Source of the DNA: Rhodothermia bacterium
GTDB lineage: Bacteria > Bacteroidota > Rhodothermia > Rhodothermales > UBA2364
DNA: 42,057 bases
Direction: 5' to 3'
NCBI GenBank assembly: GCA_017303715.1
Contig: JAFLBZ010000037.1
Span: 1-42,057 of the forward strand
Under the pieces are notes generated by a model. The model was given only the letters and a program-made list of their open reading frames with translations. It searched no databases and had not been told where the DNA came from. Positions 8,042-15,683 of the stretch are shown piece after piece. The position numbers and the translations under genes were made by a program. Every line of letters starts with the position of its first letter. The stretch's first letter is position 1.

Positions 8042-8791
8042 CTATGCTGCATACGCAAAAGGCGTTGCTGCAAGGTTGCCTTCTAATGGTGATAAGTCCA
8101 ATAAATTATAATGCTTAGCCTGAAAACGTTCCTTGGCTGAGTTGCCTGTTTTTGCGTTTTGGTTAAGCCCAAATAATTTAAGAATCTCCACGACAGAATG
8201 AACCTCGGTGATCAATTCTTGTTGTAAGATAATCGGTGTTTGGGTCTCGGCAATGGCTCTTGCAAATCCGGCCAAGAGGTCTTCTCGGAGATCCATCTCA
8301 TGTAAGCCAATTTGTCCAATCAGGTGAAAAGGTTCAGCCAAAACAATGTTTGGGTATTTCCACATTGCCCCAATCATGGCACGGAAAAGGTGTCTAAAGA
8401 TTACCTCTGGCGTTGTAAGTTCATCCAACCACAGCAACCGTATTTGGCGCGGTGTATAAACGCTATTTCCATACGGAACCAATGTGGGACGGACAATGAG
8501 GTGGTCTGGAATTAGGTCTAAACACGGTAAATCTAACTGACCAGCAGCATCCCTAAAGCCCACTTCAAGCGCACTTTCAATCTCAATTTGGGTGCCATAT
8601 TTCATCTTTAGGCTATCAATCGCCTCTATGAAGTTGTTGGCCCAAGTGGTCGTTTGGGTCACACGAATCGAAGCAATGAACTTTGGTTCGTTACTGCGAA
8701 TAGCGCGTTTAATGTCTTGTTCCAGCATAAAACTGGAAGAAAAAGGCTTTACATCGGGGAGGAGGTAAAAGGAGGTAGCAGGTTTTAGCAT
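8042..8791 (-). CDS. PHP-superfamily-like protein lacking the N-terminal HxH motif
   Basis: A 249-residue cytosolic protein. The pattern WANNFIEAIDSLKMKYGTQIEIESALEVGF followed by GQLDLP (about 50-87), then KYPNIVLAEPFHLIGQ (about 143-158) and a final 'A-x-x-x-x-T-P-I-I-L' strand, follows the layout of histidinol-phosphatase-type PHP barrels, where Glu in 'LEV' and later His/Asp residues bind metals. The first strand here (FYLLPDVKPFSSSF) has no HxH pair, so the classical trinuclear metal site is incomplete and the enzyme may be inactive or use another chemistry. The PHP assignment is a by-eye inference. A near-perfect 16-bp inverted repeat ends one base before the ATG (8793-8850). Confidence 0.6.
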   Translation of the reverse strand: MLKPATSFYLLPDVKPFSSSFMLEQDIKRAIRSNEPKFIASIRVTQTTTWANNFIEAIDSLKMKYGTQIEIESALEVGFRDAAGQLDLPCLDLIPDHLIVRPTLVPYGNSVYTPRQIRLLWLDELTTPEVIFRHLFRAMIGAMWKYPNIVLAEPFHLIGQIGLHEMDLREDLLAGFARAIAETQTPIILQQELITEVHSVVEILKLFGLNQNAKTGNSAKERFQAKHYNLLDLSPLEGNLAATPFAYAA

Positions 8792-8792
8792 G

Positions 8793-8850
8793 GTTGTCTC
8801 CGAGCGAAAAGTAGAGGCGAAAGAGGAACTTGGATTCGCTCGGAAACAAC
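8793..8850 (-). promoter_or_regulatory. Imperfect 16-bp inverted repeat abutting the start codon
   Basis: The arms 8793-8808 and 8835-8850 are complementary at 15 of 16 positions, separated by 26 nt. On the minus strand the right arm of the hairpin ends one nucleotide before the ATG at 8791. As RNA this would bury the initiation region; as DNA it could be a dimeric operator. It is not followed by a U-tract, so it is not a simple terminator. Confidence 0.6.
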
Positions 8851-9071
8851 GAAATTTTAGAAATATGGCGACCTAAGATTAGGTAAAACAGCCTTTTCCT
8901 TCGACAAAACCTGATGATACGACGATGGAAGCTTTAAGCAGATGATAAATGAGCCAGAATGGGCCATCGTGTTTGGAGGTTGTAAAGGTGTTTTTGAGGT
9001 ACTCTTTATGGGTTTCGGTGTTCTGATATCCGAATGTGTACACTGGTCAAGGCAATATATACTTCAAGTGC
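8851..9071. other. Intergenic stretch, no gene recognised
   Basis: Together with the inverted repeat this makes 280 bp between two minus-strand genes. It includes a short palindrome at 8871-8884 (ACCTAAGATTAGGT) without a T-tract. I see no RNA gene or convincing open frame; the promoter of the PHP-like gene should lie here. Confidence 0.4.
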
Positions 9072-9695
9072 TTATCGTGGAAATTTATACCGCATCAAGA
9101 TACCAAAGGTGGTGAAATTACCGCCACCTTCCCTATTGGAATGGATGGCCAATTCTGGAATGAACCGGAGACGTCCACGGCCTAATTCCCCACCAATAAA
9201 TACACCCGGTCCCAAATCTGCCACCTCGACATCGGTCGAGTTTCCGGCAAAAAAACCAAACCCGCGCAAGCCGCCCCAAATACGTGGCGTTCCAACCGAT
9301 ACATAAGGAATAGCCGATCCTACTACAAACACCTCTTCTTCAGATTCGCTAAAGGTAAGACCACCGAGGGCAAGTGTACCTGTTCCGCCAATGGCTACAC
9401 CCAGCTTTTCACCAGAAACAACCCGATAACGGGCATCTAAGCCTAATGTACCCAAGCCAAGACGTGCGCCCACTTGAAAACGATCCGAGACGCCGTGCTG
9501 AAGTTGTACTTCTGGTAAGCCAAAACCACCTGTACTTTCTTCGTCGGTAGTAGAAACACCTAGGCCAGATACCCCGATGCCAAATGCCGTTTCGCCTTGG
9601 TTTAGACCATAAGGCCCTTGGAAGGTACTGAGGAGCACACAGCCCGAAAGCAAACTGCCCATCAGGAAGATTGCGAATGTGTTAACGTATTTCAT
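9072..9695 (-). CDS. Lipoprotein with outer-membrane beta-barrel-like repeats
   Basis: Start set at 9695, giving a lipoprotein signal MKYVNTFAIFLMGSLLSGC with the lipobox Cys at residue 19; the longer frame adds 28 residues that break the signal. The mature part (about 188 residues) alternates short Gly-rich strands such as VGARLGLGTLGLDARYRV and GVAIGGTGTLALGGL and ends in Phe-Pro-Arg after FGILMRYKF, the look of a small beta-barrel. No family is recognised. It lies 138 bp downstream of the LPP20-type gene on the same strand. It may be a lipid-anchored barrel or porin-like surface protein. Confidence 0.75.
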   Translation of the reverse strand: MKYVNTFAIFLMGSLLSGCVLLSTFQGPYGLNQGETAFGIGVSGLGVSTTDEESTGGFGLPEVQLQHGVSDRFQVGARLGLGTLGLDARYRVVSGEKLGVAIGGTGTLALGGLTFSESEEEVFVVGSAIPYVSVGTPRIWGGLRGFGFFAGNSTDVEVADLGPGVFIGGELGRGRLRFIPELAIHSNREGGGNFTTFGILMRYKFPR

Positions 9696-9833
9696 TTGTT
9701 TTGATAGGTTTATGTGAATGAAAGTTTCTAAGATGTGAAATTCCCTTACGGCATCAGAACTAAAGGCACGATAATCCAATGCGTAAAACTAAGGTAATCA
9801 TTTTTTGTACTAAACTTGATTGCCTATCACCAC

Positions 9834-10541
9834 TTATTTAGAAGGGAGTTTGAGGTCGCTGATCCGAATCCCGTCCACTTCCATCACAATTCGTTTAATG
9901 GTTGGGGATTTGCGAATCTGGTTGAGCGAAGAAGCCCGTTTAGAAGGCCCACTAATGTTGCGCTGGTTGGGTTTCACCCGCGTTACGTTGGGTTCCCGCA
10001 CTTGGTAAAGAGGACGGGTTACAGCCGGTGGCTCGGTTCGGGGAAGTGGGCGCTCTACTTGTAATTGGTTCCACAAGTCTTGGTCGTTCCGCTCCACTTT
10101 GTAGCCTAAGTCCTTGAGAAAATTGATTTTATGAGGATATGCAACCAAAGCATACACCCGATAATGCGCACCTATGGTGCAAGGGAGAGTGGCTTTTAGA
10201 ATTTGTGTCTCGTTGAGGGCGGTAGAAGTATATTGCTCCGAAACTGACTTAAACACGCTCCGTGTCTCGTTGTTTTTGGGATCGTCGGTGAACACATCAC
10301 GTTCTACGGCCTCTACCCAAAGGTTCACGGTTTGGGCAATTTCGGTACGTGCACGTCCCACGGCACGGTCTTTGGCCCAATGTGGTTCTTTGGATTCGCC
10401 CATCCCCGGCTCAATCAGCCATCCTTCCATTTTCGGTGGTGTCCGGAACCATTCCGGCTCAGTACAGTCCTGTGCCCTTAAAAAAGACGGAAGAACGAGA
10501 AGTAAAAACAAATACTTATACATGGCCTTTGCAAAATTCAT
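9834..10541 (-). CDS. Secreted LPP20-family protein
   Basis: A signal peptide is present with either start: ATG at 10541 (MNFAKAMYKYLF...) or ATG at 10523 (MYKYLFLLLVLPSFLRAQD). The second gives a more typical leader, and I cannot decide between them. The mature protein opens with PEWFRTPP, then shows the LPP20-type block: AKDRAVGRARTEIAQTVNLWVEAVERDV, a SVSEQYTSTALNETQILKATLPC segment and YRVYALVAYP. LPP20 domains occur in envelope lipoproteins of unknown biochemical function; here the mature N-terminus is not a lipobox. The C-terminal 90 residues are Pro/Arg/Asn rich and probably disordered. The protein at 27852-29360 carries the same domain. Confidence 0.72.
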   Translation of the reverse strand: MNFAKAMYKYLFLLLVLPSFLRAQDCTEPEWFRTPPKMEGWLIEPGMGESKEPHWAKDRAVGRARTEIAQTVNLWVEAVERDVFTDDPKNNETRSVFKSVSEQYTSTALNETQILKATLPCTIGAHYRVYALVAYPHKINFLKDLGYKVERNDQDLWNQLQVERPLPRTEPPAVTRPLYQVREPNVTRVKPNQRNISGPSKRASSLNQIRKSPTIKRIVMEVDGIRISDLKLPSK

Positions 10542-10622
10542 GGAAACATGCTTTTACATGTTTATACCCAATATACAAAAAAAAGTGCCGCCGACGAAAG
10601 GGTGGGGAACTGACATAAACAC

Positions 10623-10651
10623 AAAACCTGCCTTCCGACGGAAAACAGGTT
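10623..10651 (-). terminator. Intrinsic terminator of ssrA
   Basis: On the minus strand, 14 nt after the tmRNA 3' end, a 12-bp stem (including two G-U pairs) with a 3-nt loop is followed by TTTTGTGTTT. Stem limits are 10625 and 10651. Confidence 0.75.
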
Positions 10652-10664
10652 CATTGAAGTGTTG

Positions 10665-11045
10665 TGGAGATGCCGGGAGTTGAACCCGGGTCCGAATGAG
10701 CTAACAATCCAAGCCTCTACATGTGTATTCGGCTGATTTAGGTCTCGCTTCTGGTCTTAGCCAGCCGACTAAAGCCGGACCGGAAGCCAGATCGGTTGGT
10801 ACGTGTGTCGCAGGTTCGATCAGCACCCTTGCACACGACTCATCATGTGATGATGCCGGTTCGGTTCACCGATGAGTAGGCAAACCGACCGACAGATGGA
10901 ACTAAGCTAACAACTAAGGTTAGGCAGCCATCGCGTAAGAATAATCGTTGGCGATTATTGTTTCCCGACGTTTTTAACGTAGGCCGTTGGGCAACTCGAC
11001 ACGCAGCTTGTTGTTTTTCTCACCCGTCGAAACCAAGTCATCCCC
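10665..11045 (-). ncRNA. ssrA: Transfer-messenger RNA (tmRNA), one-piece
   Basis: The minus strand starts GGGGATGACTTGGTTTCGACGG at 11045, the usual tmRNA 5' end, and finishes with a T-arm GACCCGGGTTCAACTCCCGG and acceptor strand CATCTCCA at 10665. GGGGAUG and CAUCUCC form the 7-bp acceptor stem with one G-U pair. The terminal CCA is not encoded, because the genome continues CAAC. After CAATAATC the resume codon GCC opens the tag ANDYSYAMAA followed by TAA (about 10922-10954). tmRNA with SmpB rescues stalled ribosomes and tags the products for proteolysis; the Ala-Ala end matches this. The tag resembles those of Salinibacter relatives. Confidence 0.97.
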
Positions 11046-11072
11046 ATATTTTAAAAGAACATTTGGAGCCAC

Positions 11073-11101
11073 ATAACGTCTGGGAATAGATTTTGTTTCA
11101 A
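11073..11101 (-). promoter_or_regulatory. ssrA: Candidate ssrA promoter
   Basis: On the minus strand TTGAAA (11096-11101) is followed after exactly 17 nt by CGTTAT (11073-11078), a sigma-70-like spacing that would start transcription about 20 nt before the mature 5' end, leaving a short leader for RNase P. The -10 match is weak. Confidence 0.3.
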
Positions 11102-11263
11102 AAACGGCCATTTTCCTGTGTCATCCCTGTTTCTTCAAGATTTCTACACAGGTGTTGTTTGGTTATTTAGGAGGAGGAGGCGTTTTATCTTTTCTTTAAA
11201 GGCTTGTTTTTGCTATGTAAGGGCTTTGTAAAGTTGTATCTTCATCAAAAAAACAAAATACCA

Positions 11264-12454
11264 ATGGCGCTCTTGGGAAAATCAGTGGAGTCTTTGACCG
11301 AATCCGACTTATTAGACCTAATTCGGGATGGTGTTCGGGAAAGCCGTGAATTGGACTTTAAGCAAGACCTCCATTTGATGACAGATGGGGAGAAGAAGGA
11401 GTTTTTGGCCGATGTCGTGTCATTTGCCAATGCGTCGGGCGGGTACTTGGTTTTTGGTATGGCCGAGGAAGGTGGAATTGCCAAAGAATTGATTGGGATG
11501 AACATTGCAGATGTGGAACTTTGGATAAATGGACTTGAAAGCATGATTCGTGATGCGATCCAACCGCGCATAACGGGTATTCGTTGTCACCCGATTCCGC
11601 TGGCGAATGGTAGAGTAGCGGCGTTGATCCAGATTCCCCGCAGTTGGGCATTGCCACATGCCGTTACTCATAGCGGCTCATTCCGGTTTTATGCCCGAAA
11701 CGCCTCCGGCAAATACCCGTTAGACGTTACCGATTTACGGGCACTTTTTGCACTTTCGGAAGGCTTTACCCATCAACTACGGCGGTTTAGGATGGAACGC
11801 ATCAGCCGGATCATGGCAAATGAAACCCCTGTTCGGCTTTACGATACACCCAAAGTGGTGCTTCATTTGTTGCCGCTAAACGCTTTTGATCCAGCGGCAC
11901 AAGTGGATCTTGGTCAACATTCAAGTTTGGTGCGGGACAAACTGGATCTTTTAGTGGAGGGTGACCCAAAATATCGGTACAATTTTGATGGTTTTTTGGT
12001 CTATGCTCCTCGGAATGCCGATCTGCAAACGGCGTCTTATACCCAATTTTTCAGGAATGGAGCGATTGAATATGCGGTTGCCGATTTGCTCTGCCGAACG
12101 TTGAACGAAAAGCCTTTTTTAGACACACACGTCTTCGAAACTTCTGTCATTCGTGCCGTTAGCAAGGGGATAGAACTTTATGAAGGGCTAAATGCTGCGC
12201 CACCATTTGTAGTGATGCTCTCTTTGTTGGGGGTACGGGGACATTATATCGCCCTAAATAGAAGTAAAATCTTGCCCGGCCATACCATAGATCGTGATGT
12301 TTTGATGGTTCAGGAGGTCTTGATAGAGGGATTTGAGGAAAAAATTATTCAAATCCTTAAGCCTTGCTTCGATGCTATTTGGCAAGCGGGTGGGTATCCT
12401 TATTCCATGCACTATAATGCAGAGGGCGAACGTCGAGAGGGTCTTGTGAAATGA
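11264..12454 (+). CDS. AlbA_2/Schlafen-type ATP- or nucleic-acid-binding domain protein
   Basis: Start chosen at 11264 (MALLGKSVESLTESDLL), just before the domain; the longer frame adds 20 residues of low plausibility. Residues about 10-150 carry the AlbA_2 pattern: ESRELDFKQDL (the E-x-x-x-x-D/E-F-K motif), then EFLADVVSFANASGGYLVFGMAEEGG, and later a VAALIQIPRSW strand and a SFRFYARNASGKYPLD strand. Such domains are found in transcription regulators and Schlafen-like proteins. The C-terminal 220 residues are a separate domain (SLVRDKLDLLVEGDPKYRYNFDGF onwards) that I do not recognise. It is divergent from ssrA. Confidence 0.8.
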   Translation: MALLGKSVESLTESDLLDLIRDGVRESRELDFKQDLHLMTDGEKKEFLADVVSFANASGGYLVFGMAEEGGIAKELIGMNIADVELWINGLESMIRDAIQPRITGIRCHPIPLANGRVAALIQIPRSWALPHAVTHSGSFRFYARNASGKYPLDVTDLRALFALSEGFTHQLRRFRMERISRIMANETPVRLYDTPKVVLHLLPLNAFDPAAQVDLGQHSSLVRDKLDLLVEGDPKYRYNFDGFLVYAPRNADLQTASYTQFFRNGAIEYAVADLLCRTLNEKPFLDTHVFETSVIRAVSKGIELYEGLNAAPPFVVMLSLLGVRGHYIALNRSKILPGHTIDRDVLMVQEVLIEGFEEKIIQILKPCFDAIWQAGGYPYSMHYNAEGERREGLVK

Positions 12455-12714
12455 TTTTGACGATAACGTGTGAACGGAAATTCTCGGTGATGTGTTAACA
12501 TAAGTTCGGTGAAAATCAGACTATCGCAACCATGATGGACGGGTAACTTTTAAACAGTGGACAAGCATACAGAATGACGTCCGTGCCGTTCGAGGATAGT
12601 GAAGGAAACTTCGAGACCTTTGTACCTGTAAGAAGCGAAGCCAATTTGAAGTTGTTAACTTGCTTAATAACAATAGCTTGAAGTCCATAATTCACATTTT
12701 AAATAAATAAAATT
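12455..12714. other. 260-bp intergenic region, no gene recognised
   Basis: No open frame or tRNA. The stretch from about 12569 to 12633 contains AGAATGACG ... GTGAAGGAAACTTCGAGACC, reminiscent of degenerate dispersed bacterial repeats of the 'CGTCATTCTG' type. This is an impression from memory, and there is no second copy in the window. The last 20 bases before the VOC gene are very A/T rich, as usual for Bacteroidota initiation regions. Confidence 0.3.
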
Positions 12715-13086
12715 ATGCGTTTAGGTGCTTTTTCTTTAAGCTTGAGTGTGAACGACTTGGGTGTTTCTAAGACGTTTTATGAGCATCTCGGCTTTACGGT
12801 TCTGGTTGGTAGTTTGGATCGTAAATACCTGATTATGAAAAATGAAAACGCCTTGATTGGCCTGTTCGAGGGTATGTTTGAAGGCAATGTGCTGACGTTT
12901 ACACCCGGATGGGACGAGTCGGGGCGCGTGGTTAGCCCCTTTGACGATGTGCGTAGCATCCAAAAACACCTAAAACACCACGGAATTGCGCTGGAATCGG
13001 AGGCGGATGAATCGGGAAGCGGTCCGGCAAGTTTTGTGGTGAGGGATCCTGATGGAAATGTGATCCTGATAGACCAACATATTTGA
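12715..13086 (+). CDS. VOC-superfamily (glyoxalase/bleomycin-resistance-like) protein
   Basis: A 123-residue single-domain protein with the beta-alpha-beta-beta-beta pattern in two halves: LGAFSLSLSVNDLGVSKTFYEHLGF at the N-terminus and GSGPASFVVRDPDGNVILIDQHI at the C-terminus. Length matches small VOC proteins, which act as dimers and bind a divalent metal or a drug; substrate cannot be predicted. It faces the GNAT gene of the parC run convergently, with 43 bp between stops. Confidence 0.88.
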   Translation: MRLGAFSLSLSVNDLGVSKTFYEHLGFTVLVGSLDRKYLIMKNENALIGLFEGMFEGNVLTFTPGWDESGRVVSPFDDVRSIQKHLKHHGIALESEADESGSGPASFVVRDPDGNVILIDQHI

Positions 13087-13129
13087 GGCAGATGGCGTGC
13101 AAGGCGAGTTGGCAACCCTGCAATTCGCT

Positions 13130-13567
13130 TTATAAAATCTTTTGGAACCGTAGGTTATAATCGTTAAATGTTTTGTTGTGCTGTGCATTGATTACGGTAA
13201 AACCCTCGGATAATGCCAGAATGGTCATGCCCGGATGCTTGTTGGGGAATGTGTCAAAAACAAACGCCCGATAGCCGCGACTGCGTGCAATTTCCATCAT
13301 CTGGTGGAGCATGGCGCGTGCTAGGCCATTCCGGCGATAGGCGGGTAAAACGCCTCCTTTTGCGCTATAAAACACTTTTTCGTTTCCCATATAACCTACT
13401 TTAAAGCCAACCGGAAGGTTCTCCGCATAGGCCATGAGGATGGTCAGATCTTCGCGGTCTAAACGTGCGATGATGTGCCGATCTCCAAAAATAACCTCAT
13501 TCATCCGCTCAATGATGGGCAGGGATTCCCTTCCGGTCAGTTGTATTGTGAAAGACACGGCGTTCAT
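13130..13567 (-). CDS. GNAT-family N-acetyltransferase
   Basis: Start chosen at 13567, 11 bp after the helicase stop (MNAVSFTIQLTGRESLP); the longer frame overlaps the helicase. The 145-residue protein has the acetyl-CoA motif A, AKGGVLPAYRRNGLARAMLHQMMEIARSRGY (about residues 84-114), with the R-x-x-G-x-A turn, and a downstream strand AFVFDTFPNKHPGMTILALSEGF that is the usual motif B region. Acceptor substrate unknown. It is the last gene of the parC-parE-helicase run, and no terminator stands out after it. Confidence 0.85.
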   Translation of the reverse strand: MNAVSFTIQLTGRESLPIIERMNEVIFGDRHIIARLDREDLTILMAYAENLPVGFKVGYMGNEKVFYSAKGGVLPAYRRNGLARAMLHQMMEIARSRGYRAFVFDTFPNKHPGMTILALSEGFTVINAQHNKTFNDYNLRFQKIL

Positions 13568-13578
13568 AAGGGGAGGAT

Positions 13579-15618
13579 TTAGAAGGGTAAGGACAAGTCG
13601 GGGTTGCCGGAGGGAAGTTCTTGGCGAGGTATGGCAGCCTCCTCCACCAATTGCCAAGCCTCCGCCAATGTTTCGGGAAGGTCTTGGATAAACCGCGATG
13701 GCTTGGTAAAGTATTCACCACCAAAACTACGTTGATAGCCCAAAACCGGATGCGAGACGAAGAGATAATCTTTTGCACGGGTTAGTGCCACGTACATCAA
13801 TCGCCGTTCTTCGTCTAATGCCGATTGGCTATTGAGTGCATAACCAGATGGTAGAACGCCCTCCAAAGCCTGGATGACGAAAACGGCTTTGTACTCCAAA
13901 CCTTTTGCTGAATGGATGGTGGAAAGCACCAAGGGTGTCTCGTCCTTTTGCTCTGCCACCACCTCTACAGTACTCCGCTCTATGGGGTCTAAGGCCAAGG
14001 CATTTAAAAGTTCGGTTCGTGTTGCAAAATTGGCTGCAATACCAACAAAGTGTTCCAAGTCTTGTCGGCGTTTTTCGGTGTCGTCTGGGTGAATCCGCTC
14101 CAGAACAGGGCTATAAAAGTGAATGATTTCGCCCACTTGAACGGCAACGGGGCGATCGCCTTTGCGTAAATCTTGGAGGAGAAGCGCCAATTGCTGTAGT
14201 TCGGGAGCATGTTTTTTATAGCGTTGGATGTCATCAAAATTGTACGGTTTTTCCGACGTTAGAATCCATTCAATAATTTCTTGTGCCGTTTTGGGGCCAA
14301 TACCTTTTAACAGGCGCAAAGCACGCTGCCATGCTACGGCATCTAAGGGATTTTCTGCAATTTTCAAATGGGCCAAGACATCTTTAATATGGGCGGCATC
14401 GTTCAACTTTAGGCCACCAAATTTGATGAATGGGATGTTGCGTCGGGATAATTCTAATTCTACATCATACGAATCGCGGCCATTGCGGAATAAAATCGCC
14501 ATTTCGTTCAATGGAATACCTTCTTCCCGAAGTTGTAACACCATTTGGCAAACAAAACGGCTCTGGAAGCGGTCGTCGGGGGCCTGTACAATAGCAGGTA
14601 ATTCACCGCCTGTTTTACGGGTAAACAAGTCTTTTTCGTACCGTTGGTGTGCTAACGCCAGTACATAATTGGCCAAATTCAAAATGGGTGTTGTAGAACG
14701 GTAGTTTTCTTCTAAAATGAAAAGGGTCGTTTTGGGGAAGCGGTTTGGAAACCCCATAATATTTTCAAAATTAGCACCTCGAAACGCATAAATACTCTGT
14801 GCATCGTCGCCCACGGCCATCACATTGCCATGTACGGAAGAAAATGCCGCCACCAAATCGGCTTGAATCCGGTTTGTGTCTTGGTATTCATCCACCAAAA
14901 TATGCCGGATTCGGGCACAGACCTCGTATCGGACATTGGGATGCACTTCAAACAACTTTAAGGTGAGCACCAGCAAATCGTCGTAGTCCATAAGACCGTG
15001 TTGCAACTTGTAGCGACCATAGGCTTCGTACAATGCCAGAATTTCGGTTTCGTGTTTGGTGTGTTGTGGATATTCTTGTGCGAGCAGGTGCGCAAGTTGT
15101 TTTTGGCGGTTTACACTTGCGGAAAAGAGGTGATATAACGTGTCTTTTTTGGGGAAGCGTGTTTTGGACTGATGCAAGCCTTTTTGGGTGCGGAGCAAGT
15201 CTATCACGTCGGCAGCATCGGAGGCGTCTAATACGTTAAAACGTGGAGGATAGCCCAGTTTTTCGGCATGTCTTTGCAGGATGCTTAAGCAATAACTGTG
15301 GAAGGTTCCGCCTTTGATGCCTTCACATCGGCCATCCAAGAGTGCCGTAGCGCGGTTCAGCATCTCGCGTGCGGCTCTTCGGGTAAAGGTCAATAAAACG
15401 ATTTCCTCCGGTGGCACGCCGCTTTCCACTAAACGAGCCAAACGATAAATCAAGGTTCTGGTTTTCCCTGTTCCAGCACCGGCAATAACCAAAGCAGGGC
15501 CACTTCCGGCCTCAACCACGGCTAATTGCTGTGGATTAAGTTGCTCGGCATACGGAATCCTGTAGTGTGCAGGCCGGACGACAACCTGATCTGGTTTTAA
15601 GATGAAGGAGCGTGTCAT
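13579..15618 (-). CDS. UvrD/PcrA/Rep-type superfamily 1A DNA helicase
   Basis: Start placed at 15618 (MTRSFILKPDQ), 65 bp after the parE stop. The 679-residue protein carries, in order: a Q-motif region (LNPQQLAVVEAG, 27-38), Walker A GAGTGKT (47-53), motif II VDEYQDTN, motif III VGDDAQSIYAFRGAN, motif IV ENYRSTTPIL, motif V LSTIHSAKGLEYKAVFV and motif VI EERRLMYVALTRAKD. It uses ATP to unwind DNA 3'-5' in repair or to clear replication blocks. Length is close to Rep (about 670) and shorter than UvrD, and the PcrA-type C-terminal tail is not visible, so the exact ortholog is left open. Cotranscription with topoisomerase IV is likely. Confidence 0.93.
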   Translation of the reverse strand: MTRSFILKPDQVVVRPAHYRIPYAEQLNPQQLAVVEAGSGPALVIAGAGTGKTRTLIYRLARLVESGVPPEEIVLLTFTRRAAREMLNRATALLDGRCEGIKGGTFHSYCLSILQRHAEKLGYPPRFNVLDASDAADVIDLLRTQKGLHQSKTRFPKKDTLYHLFSASVNRQKQLAHLLAQEYPQHTKHETEILALYEAYGRYKLQHGLMDYDDLLVLTLKLFEVHPNVRYEVCARIRHILVDEYQDTNRIQADLVAAFSSVHGNVMAVGDDAQSIYAFRGANFENIMGFPNRFPKTTLFILEENYRSTTPILNLANYVLALAHQRYEKDLFTRKTGGELPAIVQAPDDRFQSRFVCQMVLQLREEGIPLNEMAILFRNGRDSYDVELELSRRNIPFIKFGGLKLNDAAHIKDVLAHLKIAENPLDAVAWQRALRLLKGIGPKTAQEIIEWILTSEKPYNFDDIQRYKKHAPELQQLALLLQDLRKGDRPVAVQVGEIIHFYSPVLERIHPDDTEKRRQDLEHFVGIAANFATRTELLNALALDPIERSTVEVVAEQKDETPLVLSTIHSAKGLEYKAVFVIQALEGVLPSGYALNSQSALDEERRLMYVALTRAKDYLFVSHPVLGYQRSFGGEYFTKPSRFIQDLPETLAEAWQLVEEAAIPRQELPSGNPDLSLPF

Positions 15619-15683
15619 GCGGTTCGGATGGCATTTTGTGTAATATACGCCACCCATTCGGTAGATAAACTGTTGGGCAAGCG

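Noticed and set aside
10600-10720. Phage or island attachment site at the ssrA 3' end
   Set aside because: tmRNA ends are frequent integration sites, but no second copy of the 3' end and no integrase is seen in the window.
12569-12633. Remnant of an insertion sequence
   Set aside because: GAGACCTTTGTACC looks like an IS5-type end, but there is no partner end, transposase fragment or second copy.
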